DNA of 64,000 nt, from the NCBI GenBank assembly GCA_050084985.1, contig JBITNC010000001.1:155682001-155746000 (forward strand). Direction: 5' to 3'. The stretch comes from Nageia nagi (Eukaryota > Pinophyta). Under the pieces are notes generated by a model, which worked only from the letters and a program-made list of their open reading frames with translations, was not told the DNA's origin and did not search any database. Shown piece after piece: positions 12,400 to 23,556 of this stretch (within the stretch, counting starts at the first letter, position 1; each line of letters begins with the position of its first letter). The translations under genes were made by a program, and so were the position numbers.

Positions 12400-12682
12400 T
12401 GAGAGAACCAAAATGTTCTATATTATTCATCAAAATGAGTTACATATATAGGCTTAAGAAAGCCATTACAATACAAGATAAGAAGTTGAGAATAATATTG
12501 TCATGACCATAAAAAAAACTCACACTATACGTATCACCCTTAGATCACTACATGACAAATTACTTGTTATAACAATAAACTAATAAATACTTAGACCTAG
12601 ATACTTAGGAAAATAATTTAGTCCTAATTAATAAATCCTAATAACTTAGGACTTAGGAATCATGTTAGAATTACTTCCAACA
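12400..12682 (-). repeat. 5' LTR of the copia-type element
   Basis: 283 bp, pair of 8721-9003. Adjoins the PBS, so it is the 5' LTR on the minus strand. Confidence 0.93.
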
Positions 12683-12687
12683 GTTTC

Positions 12688-13194
<507 letters not shown>

Positions 13195-14372
13195 GGGTGA
13201 AAGCAAGAAGTTGGGTCCACTTAAAGGATATGTGGGGAAAATTGATGAAGTAAAAATTCAATGTCAAAAAAATCAAGATACCAATTTTAATAAATTAAAA
13301 TTAGGATCCCAATTTAGGTTTGAGATTACAATAAATATTGAGATCCTAATATTTAAATCAAAATTGGTATCCTAATTTAGGTTCAGGATCCCAATAAATA
13401 TCAGGATCCTAATATTTAAAGCTAAAATATGTACAAATATTAGGATCTTAATATATCAAAATCCTAAACCTAAATCAATATCTTGATTTTAATTTATTAA
13501 TATCTAGATCTTGATATTTGAATATATGATTTTGCCTCAAATTTAGGCTCAACAAAGGCTTGGTGAGCCAACCCTTAGCCTTGGACCACAAATATATGTT
13601 CATGGTAATTTTAATGGAAAATCTCAACTCCAAGCATACGTTTGATGAAGTTTTTGGTAGAATGTTTTCATTAAATTAAAACCCATTATATATTAAAGAG
13701 TGTAGATTTTAAATATGTATTTTTTTTTACAATTGGATAAGATTTTATATTTTTTATTATTTTTTAGTAAAAGTGGTCCATATGCTTGAAATATGAGGGT
13801 CTTGCATTTTCTTAATAAGTTTTTTTTTGGAAAGTTATGAGAAACAAATTATATAGGGAAAAGCTTCATAGAATTCTTTATAAGAATAAAAAAATTGAAA
13901 AAATATTAAGTTTAGATCAAATTATGGTGGAAGGACATGAGCATTTTTCAAAACCACACATTCCTAGTACAAAATTAATAAAAAAACTATTAATTCAAAA
14001 ATTATGAAAAAATAACCAGGATAAGTTCCAATGTGTTAGGTGTCTTTTCCTAAAAGGATTTTAAAAAATACCTTTATTTTTGTCAAATTATGGTGGGCAG
14101 ACACATGCATGGTATGGTCCAAAAATGTTTTTTTTTTTAAACATGGTTTTTATTCATCCTATCAAATTTTAAATTCTATGATCTAGGTATTGGAACAAAT
14201 TATATATTTGACAACTAAACTCTGATAACTACATTTTTATACTAGTGACCATTTTCATGATTTCATGTCTAAGTGCTTCAATTTTTAAGATTAATCATAT
14301 CCAAATTTGAAAATCAAGAAAAATACTTCCACTTTTTGGCCTTAAAGTGGATCCAACTTCTTGTACCCACCC
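13195..14372. mobile_element. TIR element (MITE or cut-out DNA transposon), 1178 bp
   Basis: The ends are inverted copies: left begins GGGTG and contains CAAGAAGTTGGGTCCACTT, right (reverse complement) begins GGGTG and contains CAAGAAGTTGGATCCACTT. About 23 of 28 positions match. The flanking Tat sequence on both sides continues in copy 2 without this block, so it is an insertion. Flanks read AGAGAG and AGAGAT, which may be a decayed target duplication. There is no transposase frame inside, so it is non-autonomous. Family unknown. Confidence 0.7.
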
Positions 14373-15589
14373 AGAGATAAGGTTCAAACAAGAAGAAAAA
14401 ATCACAAAAGAAAAGAGATGCAAAAATATGATTCTTAGGTGATTACAATATCCTGTATTGAGGCTATGGATGCCTTAATGGAAGTAAAGAAAGGCTGTAG
14501 TGGGATCTAAGGGTTAATTCTCATTAGGCTATGGATGCCTATCTAGCAGTGGGGCATACCTTATGAGTGGTGATATGTCTAGTCTTTATGATGGACCTTT
14601 TTGCATTTCATAAGAATGAATTAGCTTATATATTTTATTCTCATAAAATATTAATTTTAAGTGAATCTAATAGTGGAAATGAACATCATTGCATACACAT
14701 GAGTTTATAGTAAGCTTGCATGTATTATAACTTTATTTTATAACATCTATAGTAGATAAAGCCTATTTACAAAGATTATTTGATGAAGTTAGATTGGATA
14801 TTTCATTCCTTACACTTCCTTATCATATTACAAATCATTTTCATTCATAAAAATATATATATTTATTATTATAATCTTGGTAAGTTGGTCAGATATTACT
14901 TTTTGACACTTAAAGGTTATACTATCCACATGTCTATTTTCATTAGTATACATTCACAATTTCATCCATTCATACCATCCTATACATATGTTACCATATC
15001 ATATATGTTTAAAACAATGTGTATAAAATAGCCAAGAGCAAAAAATGATGGCATATGATCATGTATTATTTTAATTAAAATTTTATCCCAATTATACTTA
15101 AATCATTATAAGCATATAATGATAGGATTACAACCTTTTTCCAAATTATTAAGATCTAGGACTAAAATATTTTAACATCACATCATTCATCATCACATAA
15201 TGCAAGAAAAATCATTATTTTAACATACTAGGGTAAAATAAAATGATATTATCATCTCATCCACAAAGAAACATCAATAAAAAGATTTCTAAGCATTCAC
15301 ATGTAGGAAATCCTAAATTCATCATCAATTAAACATTATATCACAATAACATCTAAAGTAGGTAAAAATAAAAATCATCAACTAATCATCATAACACCAT
15401 AGCATGAAAGTAAAACAATCATAAATATTGAAAATAATCATAACATAGGAAGTCTATCCATCCCATGATATCAATATACCATCATCATCATCATGAAAAA
15501 AATAGATGTATCACCAATCAATGAATATAAGTCTATAAACATATCATCATTGAAGTCCAAAAATAACATCATAGTGTCTAAAAACCTTC
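14373..15589 (+). other. Tat copy 1 spacer before the antisense ORF
   Basis: AT-rich, no gene. A shared block with copy 2 reads GGCTATGGATGCCTATCTAG (14528 onward in copy 1, about 37062 in copy 2). This shows the spacer is conserved between copies and is not a separate element. Confidence 0.65.
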
Positions 15590-17190
15590 AACATTATGGG
15601 TATCCTCTTTAACACTAGTCTCCCCACCATGGCCACTAGTCTCACTAATATCAAGCCCTCTTTGCACTGATGGGATACCCAAACTCTTCTCTTGGCCAAC
15701 ATCTCAAAGCTCTATAGAACAAGGTTGATGATGAGAGGATATAGTTGTGGCACTCCTACTAGGAGCTACCTATATCTTGCCTCTCACCCCTTATGCACTA
15801 GCACCCCCTATGTATCATTTGTCATTGGATGAAGTAGGGTGCAAATATCCAATAGAATGTAACCTAGAGGAGGTATAGGGTAGTCTAAACCTGGATAATA
15901 TGCAGGAACACCCAAAATTTATGTATCAAAAACCCTCCAATAATAATCTCTATATCTACATGTGTCTTTGAAAAAAGTTATAAAGTGCAACTCTAATCCT
16001 CCTACTATGCCCTAAGATCCCATCTACTAATGCAAATATTGAATAGTGGCCTAGGCTATATCTCTCTCATGATGATATCTATCTAGCCTAATCCTATAAA
16101 AGAGATGATTATCCTTTGAGTGGTGAAGCTACTGAAGTTGATCTCTCAAATCCTAACTATCCTATCTATAATGAGAAAACATAGATTTATATTTCCTAAG
16201 TAAAAATTGATCTCATCAATCTCATCTAGTAAAGAATCAATTCTCTGAACATGGAGAGATAGTCCCTCTTCCTCTTCAGTAGCCTCACCCTAGGGTACTC
16301 TATAGGTACCTCCTCTATAGGTACCTTCATCTTAGACATATTTTCTTGTTGGAGCATCTTCACATCAAGACCCTACTCTCCTACTAGCTCTTTAGCCACA
16401 TCATCCACTCTCTACCACACACACTAATCCTCATCACCCTCATCAACCACCTACATATCTAAATACCATCAAGAAACATAAATCTCAATTACTCCCACAT
16501 CATCCTCATCAATCTCCCTATTTATGTCATCATCACTAATAGGATCAAGCTTAGTATAAATGAGTGGCTATAATCCCTCAATAGGAATGCTACCCTCTTT
16601 GATATCATATGGGGTTTGTAGGAACATTTTGAACCAAACCAAACTAGCATCTAACATGCTCAAAGTAAAAGTACTCTAAGAACATTTTCCAATGACCACT
16701 AAGAACCTTGGCTTGTTGGATGCCCATAAGCTCCTCATATGCTTCCTCCTATGTTGGGTACTATTAGTACAGATGAATCTTAACATGATTAGGTGGAAGC
16801 TAACTCAACACACTATGATAATATATAACATCTTGTTGAATTCCATTTATGAGGTGAATGTAATAATCCTCATGCCACCTATGAATCCCTACCACATAAG
16901 AATTTTTATAGGTAAATCTAGACTCTAGGAGCCCACTAGGTTGTGTAACAACTATGTACTCATATATCCATGCTTGAAGAGTGATGGCAACCATCAAGGA
17001 AGTCCTCTACCCATGAGTATAAACAAATAAATCCATGCAACATTGAGTCAATAAAGTGGGATCCCAAGCAAACACCATGCTATACTATAGTATGTACACC
17101 ATGACCTAAACCAAAGATTAAGGGAATCAATCACTCCCCATGTTAGGAAAAACGTAACATTGGATAAACCCCCTCATGTAGGAGAATATA
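15590..17190 (-). pseudogene. antisense ORF with plant mobile domain, partial (copy 1)
   Basis: Minus-strand coding remnant between the pol genes and the 3' LTR. It matches the antisense ORF of copy 2 (37880-39920). The best block is SLMVAITLQAWIYEYIVVTQ (about 16930-16990), against SLLVTITL-AWAYEHIAI in copy 2, preceded by FAWDPTLLTQ against YAWVPTLLAQ. These correspond to the later part of the plant mobile domain (PMD), a family known from MAIN/MAIL proteins and from plant transposons. The N-terminal PMD half present in copy 2 is missing here, where homology stops near 17190. The C-terminal part is variable and full of stops. Confidence 0.65.
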
Positions 17191-17712
17191 ATACTCCCCT
17201 TGTGGTCATATTTCTATAGATGATAATACAAAAAAAAAAGTTATGATTATATTTTTTCTAAGAAACTTAAGCTTCATGTGCAAAAGATTTTGATAATACT
17301 TCTTAAGATATTGTTGATTTTGCAAATATTAAAAATGGTAAAATGTGATAAATCATTGTTACATAAGATTACCCTAAAACCTTATTGTCAAGACAAATGA
17401 CAACACCATCAAAAACCCATATACTAAAGAAATACTTACACAGTGCATGTTTTCTTAGACATGCAAAATAACATAACAAAAATATCATGCAACTATCACA
17501 CAAGCTTAACACATTGTCATATCGAAAATAGTCATTTCTAAAGTATATCCAAATTTGTTTTCAAAACACATAAAATGTTAAATGAAAATACATTTTATCA
17601 TAATTTGATAGATCAAAATTTCAACTTAAATAAGAAATTGAGTCAAAATTTCTATCACAAAAAGCCTTAAAGACAACTAGATAAAATAATAATTTAAAGC
17701 TTCCCATTCTAT
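17191..17712 (+). other. 3' non-coding end of Tat copy 1
   Basis: Non-coding sequence nearly collinear with 40490-40940 of copy 2 (for example TTATGATTATATTTTTTCTA at about 17241). No gene. Ends in the PPT hairpin. Confidence 0.8.
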
Positions 17713-17754
17713 TTTTTGAACTATTAACCTCATCTTCGGTTAATAATTCAAAAA
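17713..17754 (+). promoter_or_regulatory. hairpin abutting the polypurine tract (copy 1)
   Basis: A 17-nt arm (17713-17729), an 8-nt loop TCATCTTC (17730-17737) and a 17-nt arm (17738-17754). 16 of 17 positions pair, with one C-A mismatch. The last As of the 3' arm are the first As of the polypurine tract. A matching hairpin occurs in copy 2, and a hairpin with a different inner stem in element C. Confidence 0.75.
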
Positions 17755-17763
17755 GGGGCAAAA
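17750..17763 (+). other. polypurine tract of Tat copy 1
   Basis: AAAAAGGGGCAAAA directly before the LTR start TGTAGATATC. The same tract precedes LTRs B, C and D with one or two changes. Confidence 0.88.
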
Positions 17764-18646
17764 TGTAGATATCAAAATACAATCCAGTTATACATTAAAA
17801 AATCAAAAGACTTAAAACATCGATGATTAGGATACAATCATTGGTAATTAGTAAAGGTTTCTAGTGTCCACTTATGATAGCTGGTAACTCTATAATGGAA
17901 AAAACAAAACACAAAAAATAGAAGATGAACTATAAGTCTCATCTTCTTTGATAAAATAGGGATAGAGAGGGTTAGTCATTACCTATGTTGGCATGAGACA
18001 TGTAAGCCATTCTCTATTTTGAGCTGGTGATAAACTTTGACCCCACCTTTCCAGCATTGAAGAATTCCATAAGTACCCATTAGAAAATCTATAAGTACCT
18101 ATAGAAAATAGACAACAAGGATTGAAAATTTGAAGTAAACTTATGCTATCAAAATGAGGATATAACCAAACCACTATAACGTTTATTTTGATTTTATTAC
18201 TATTACATGTTTTTACTACATTATGTTAAGATTTTAAGAACTACAAGTATGTTTAATATTTTATTTGAGCATGTGTATAAGGTATATAGGTGCTAAGATG
18301 CAACAAAATTTGGAGATATCTACAATACAGATGGTCAAAGATAGAACCAAAGAGTGATTCAAATCAATTAAAAAATTCAAAGTTACAAAAACACCAATGA
18401 CTTGATATCAAGCACCAATGTTCCACCTCAATCGCCAACATTCCGATAAGGGTCACCCATGACCTTCCATCCATATACTTGAACAACCTATTTTATACAT
18501 GCATTTGAGAAAAGCCCTTTCATAAGGTAATCAAATTTAGTGATTTATAATCTGTAATACCAAGGTCTTCCAAAAAATTAATAAAATTTTAGTTTGTATT
18601 AACTATATTTATCTTTTTTTCTAACAGGGTTGATTTTTGACTGACA
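17764..18646 (+). repeat. LTR A, shared by Tat copies 1 and 2
   Basis: 883 bp, starts TGTAGATATC and ends TTGACTGACA. It has a polypurine tract on its left and a primer site on its right, so it is at once the 3' LTR of copy 1 and the 5' LTR of copy 2. Its partner is LTR B (40992-41873). By eye the two are roughly 85-90% identical. Confidence 0.9.
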
Positions 18647-18650
18647 TTTT

Positions 18651-18674
18651 TGGTGCTAAAAGGAGGAATTGAAC
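18651..18674 (+). other. primer binding site of Tat copy 2, tRNA-Asn type
   Basis: TGGTGCTAAAAGGAGGAATT and the next four bases begin four bases after LTR A. Compared with the complement of the plant tRNA-Asn(GTT) 3' end as I recall it, 19 of 24 positions match, and all five differences are C-to-T or G-to-A. The reverse complement also has tRNA geometry (T-loop TTCAATT, 5-nt T-stem, 7-nt acceptor, CCA). Confidence 0.72.
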
Positions 18675-20214
18675 ATTCAAAGATAGGGATTTTGATTTAT
18701 CATATTTAATTCTAATTTCTCTATCATCTATTATCAATATGATTTATCTAGTTTGCTAACTTCAAATTCTATAATTTGTATTTTTGTAATAACTCTACAG
18801 GAAATGCTAGCAATTATAACCGAATGCTAGTGATTAATATTGAATGGTAGTGATTGGTCCAAAATGTTAACAATTGGAGTACAGGTGCCATAATACCCTT
18901 ACGCATTTCAACATCTAGGCACTAAACAAAAAGAGGCAAATAATATATAATTTGCCTATGATTTCTTTGCTCAGAGTGCATACAGGAAAGGGTAGATGAA
19001 ATGTTAAAGTTATTTTACATATGAAAAGTGATTTGATATTTGAGTATTGTTTGGTATTTCTTTTTTTAAGGATCATTGTACTCATATAAAAAACTTTTGT
19101 TATCCACATATACTCTCCCTTTACACTAAAAGGTGATCTTAGATGATTAGAATGGATTTGATAATAAAAAATAAATGAACCTTTTTCATGTTTTCACATA
19201 ATTTGGAAAGAATTGAATTAAGTTACTTCCACAATTGGAAGGGGTAAATGAATCATAATTAAGGTTGGAATGAACTTAAGGTAAATGAATCAGGATTTTG
19301 GGTAGTTAAATCATTAAATAGTACATTAATTATTTGGGATCATTTTCACATTTAAAACTTTCATTCACTAAGTAGGCCTCTACTCTTACACTATTAATGA
19401 TCCTAAGCAAGATGAGAAAAGAACAAATGAGGAAATGAATTCACATTTTTTTTTGGAATGAACCTCACATTAACACTCTTGAAGATGTCTTCCCTTACCA
19501 CTCCAATGGAGGTCGAAGGGAAATGTGAATTTCAGAGGGGTAATTGAATCTCATTTTAATTAATTTATCTACACATAATGTCTTCTTACTAAGTCTACCC
19601 TTACCACTCCAATGGAGGTAAAAGTTTGAATGTGACTAGTAAGAAGAGGTAATTTACCACACATAATACTTCCATAGTTAGAAGGAGTTAATGAATCTCA
19701 TTTAAAGTTGGTTAATGAATTTCACTTAAAATAATAACTAGAAAGAACAATAGGGGTTTTTAGATCAAGGTTCATTTAATTAAATTTATGTTTGTATCAC
19801 ATTAAAATAAAGATAAAAATAGACATGAATGCTTGGGAGGGATAGTTTTCATAAGTATATTTTATTCGTTAAGTTGCATTTCATGAAACTTTTATATTTT
19901 ATTTTATTTTTATTTGTTAAGTATAAGTATATTTTTTAGGTACCAAGCTATGACTTCACTTTAGACATCCTTTAGTAATACTAGCTCACCCTATTAAAAT
20001 ACCTAACTAGAACAAACAAATTTAGGAAAAACTAAATTACATTAAAAAGAATCTAAAAAAAAAAAATTATTACAATTACTAGTTTAAGATAAGATAAACA
20101 TATCAACAAGTATATGCATGTATGTAGGATTTTTGTGCATAATTGTTTTCTCGTACACATAAAAATCACAAAAGTTAAAAAATATAGCTTAGTTACATTG
20201 TATGTTTTTTAAAT
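18675..20214 (+). other. 5' leader of Tat copy 2
   Basis: About 1.5 kb between primer site and gag, with no sustained frame on either strand. Some Ogre elements carry an extra ORF here, but I see none. Confidence 0.65.
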
Positions 20215-22611
20215 ATGGTCCAAACTCATTCCCAAATGGCTCAATAAGGTAGAAAAGTTCCAAGTTCCATTAATTTAGAAGAAATAAATAGAACTAGTTT
20301 ATATTCACCACAACAAGTTCCATATTGTGAATTAAATATTGCACCATTTTTTCAACAAATGTATCCAAAAGATTTTGAAACTAATCCAATTTGATAATCT
20401 TTTGAAAAAGAAAATATTGAAGTACTTAATACAACATAAGAAACATATACGAAGCATGATCTTATGTTGATAGAAGCTAGAAGAAAATTAGCTCAATTAC
20501 ATATACCTCAAGCTTCTCCTCATGTTCATAGTCTTTCTCTATGTGGTACTCATTATGATTTAGATGAATTACCTTTAAAATCATCTGCACAAATTCCAAA
20601 TGAATTAAAACTCCCATTGAGTACACATACACCCTGTAATGCAAAAGGGGTGTTTAAACCAAAGTATGTAAAAGTTAAGAAATATTTACTGGATGGTTCA
20701 TTTGTTCTTTCCTATGTTAGATGATCAGATTATACACCATCAATAATTTCAAGAGAGATGCAAGAAATGTATGATAAGGTATTTGTACATATAGCTAGTC
20801 CTGTATCACAAAATTTAGAAGGATTTACTTCATTTTATAATCCTTATTAGTTTTTGCAACCTGAATAAAACCATTATAAGAATCTTGTTACATCAATAAA
20901 TGCACTCAAATTTGCAAATTATGCCATTCAAAAAATGATCAAAGTTACCAGAATCTAGTAGTAAATAACAAATGTTACAACCAATTCCTCCATATATGCA
21001 TACAAAGGAAAAAGCATTACCAAAACTTACACAAGAAGAGTTTCAACAAAATTTACAAGAATATGATCAAGATTTAGAAGAAAAAAAGGAATAAGAGTTA
21101 ATGAAGTTTACTCAACAATATCCAATACCTTTCCAATAGACAAGAGATCCTCAAGTTGTATTACAAGCTTATGATATTCAACAACAATTTTCATCTCAAA
21201 TTCAAAATACATCAAGGATGATCCAACAATTCCAAATTCCATCACAAATATGATATAATTTAGGTATTTCACAAGAAAATAAAAATCCTAAAACACCTAT
21301 ATATGAATATATATTGGACATTCCTCAACAAAGTCAAACTCATATAAGACCATAAGTGCAAACACAAGGTCATGTGGTATAGGTGCAATAAAAAGGAAAA
21401 AAACCAATACATCAAGAACAAGATAGTATTGTTTATACAACAAGTCAACTAATTCAAAGTATAATAGCCAGTACTACAAACTCCAAAAGCACAAACCTTA
21501 ACATCATAAGCACAAAACATACAAGTAAATCCCTATTACAAATTAACATAAGGATTGGCTTTAAGTGATAAACAAAATCAACCAAAAAATTTCATGTCTT
21601 ATGTACAAGAAGGATAATCTATTCCTCAAACAATTCCTATACAATAAATGCCTTAACAAAAGTAGATTCAAATAATGCCACATCAATATCAAACTTCATA
21701 TCAATAACCACAAGTTCAGTTACTACAACCTATATTTCAAAATAGGTATTTACCTATTCAAGAATTAAATTCACAAGTAATTCAACCATCTCAAAATCAA
21801 TAAGTGGTTTCATACTTTCAACAATAATCATATACTCAACAACCAAATCAATAAGCTATATCTTATCCCCAAGTGCAAGGTAAATTACCAAATTATCAAC
21901 TTATCACACAAATGCTACCTTAGGGTCAAAAGATAGAATATCAACCTATGATCCAACAACAACAACCATGACAAGTAATGGGAACTTCACAACAAGTTCA
22001 TAAAACACAAATGGTAACTTATCAACAACCACAACAACAAGTTGTTCCTTATAATCAAGGTTATTTTGGATTACTACCAAAAGCCTCCCAAGGATATCAA
22101 GAAAAAAATGATCTTAAAATTATTTCATCCAAAATTCAACCAAAAAATGGGTAAATAAGAGAATGAGGTAACAAAATGGTTAAAAGAGATAGAAGAAGTT
22201 TTGCTTAAATAGAAAAAGGATAGCCTTTTATATGAGATAATTTATAGTGAACCTATACATCCAAGTGCTCCAAAAAAGGATATACCTTATAAGTTTGAAA
22301 TCCATAAAATTTAACCTTTTAAAGGAAAAAAAGATCCTAAAGAACATTTAAGAAAATTTAAGAATTCCAATTATTTAATTGCCAATGATGATGCTTTAAT
22401 GCTATGAATATTTCTCATGACACTTGCTGATCAAGCCATGGATTGGTACAATAATTTGCTTGAATATAGTATTAAAACTTATTCTAAGTTGGCAAACCTT
22501 TTTCTACAACATTTTAGGATTAATATTAAAGATAAAACTTCTATTACTAATCTAACAAGATTACAACAATTTCTTAATGAATCAATAAATGATTTCATTT
22601 TGTGATGGTGA
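20215..22611 (+). pseudogene. gag, N-terminal and capsid part (copy 2)
   Basis: Gag starts at the ATG at 20215 (MVQTHSQMAQ), chosen because it is the first ATG in the frame that then runs on. An open stretch at 20464-20724 is followed by a very Gln-rich region (about 21030-22100). The capsid core begins near FKGKKDPKEHLRKFK (about 22317-22365) and continues TLADQAMDWYNNLLEYSIKT (22420 onward), the classic retrotransposon Gag block. The frame stops being readable as Gag where the nested element enters at 22617. In-frame TAA/TAG/TGA codons are mostly at Gln or Arg positions. 22612-22616 (GTAAT) is the duplicated target of the insertion. Confidence 0.85.
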
Positions 22612-22616
22612 GTAAT

Positions 22617-23543
22617 TGTTTACAAATAAAATTGAGCATGCAAATAAATAAGCAAGTAAATATCTACAAACCCAATATATTTGTATTCAAGCTACGGATA
22701 GCAATTTATACAAAATAATGAAAGAGACAATCAACTATAGAAATAGAACAAGTATTTTAACAGATGATAAACTCGAAATTATTTGCAAAACTCAGACTAT
22801 ACAATATATTAAGATATATGTATACATAGTCAGGCATAAGATGACACCACCTATCAAGACAGAAGTTATATACCCACCTCACAGAGTGTGCTCGAAATGA
22901 AGCTATTAACATAGTCCTAGGATCCAACGTTGTCCACACTTGAAATCATGAAGCTAAAAAAAGTCACAAAAGAAGGCTGTAGATGGTATTCGTCGCACTG
23001 GATAGGAACATCGGTAGTCTGTATTCATCCACAGAGGAGCACTGGTAGCCTTTGATAGGCTATAATCCATCTCCAACGAGCCTACACCTCCACTCAAATA
23101 TCGAGATAATTGCAGTATGACACTCAGATAAGTCTCTCAGTTCTTCAGAATGCTCGCAAGAAGGGGATACACAAAATCTGGCTTGATAGGTGGTGTTAAG
23201 AGACACCTTACAATATGATTGCCATTATCAAGACCATACACGGGATCATGTGTATCCTTGATGATGGACTTACTATTAGATCCCTTATTTATATAGATAA
23301 TAGATAATACAACCCATGGGTCAGCATGCATCTACATAAACAAGGCTAATTCACAACATTCAAGATAACCACACCAATAAACAAGATAATTCATGTAATA
23401 TTCAAGATAATCATTATAAAATTCACATTCAAGACAAACATTGATATTATCACATTAAGACATTCAAGACATATATTTAGACCAAGCATGTTTTCATTAA
23501 TTTTATTGATTTAAAAACATAAATTCATTTTTATGTGTTAACA
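22617..23543 (-). repeat. 3' LTR of the Gag-only element
   Basis: 927 bp, TGTTTAC...GTTAACA. It has an extra segment of about 35 bp (around 23432-23466) absent from the other LTR, probably deleted there. Confidence 0.92.
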
Positions 23544-23556
23544 GATGCCCCACTTT
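23544..23556 (-). other. polypurine tract of the Gag-only element
   Basis: Minus strand AAAGTGGGGCATC directly before the LTR start TGTTAACAC. Confidence 0.82.

Larger units (their letters stand above)
8721..12682 (-). mobile_element. non-autonomous Ty1/copia-type element with Gag-fusion ORF
   Basis: Complete 3962-bp element on the minus strand. Two 283-bp LTRs begin TGAGAGAACC and end TTCCAACA (read on the + strand). They are flanked by a perfect 5-bp target duplication GTTTC (8716-8720 and 12683-12687). The LTRs differ at only 6 positions by my count, about 2%, so it is much younger than its Tat host. PBS of initiator-Met type and a GGGGGAGTA polypurine tract fix the orientation. The interior has one long frame and no protease, integrase, RT or RNase H, so movement would need proteins from another copia element. 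Confidence 0.93.

Noticed and set aside
18651-18674. tRNA gene fragment
   Set aside because: Only the complement of a tRNA 3' end is present, at the exact place of a primer binding site.
20464-20724. Possible independent small gene
   Set aside because: In frame with Gag of copy 2 and positioned between its start and the capsid, so it is part of gag.
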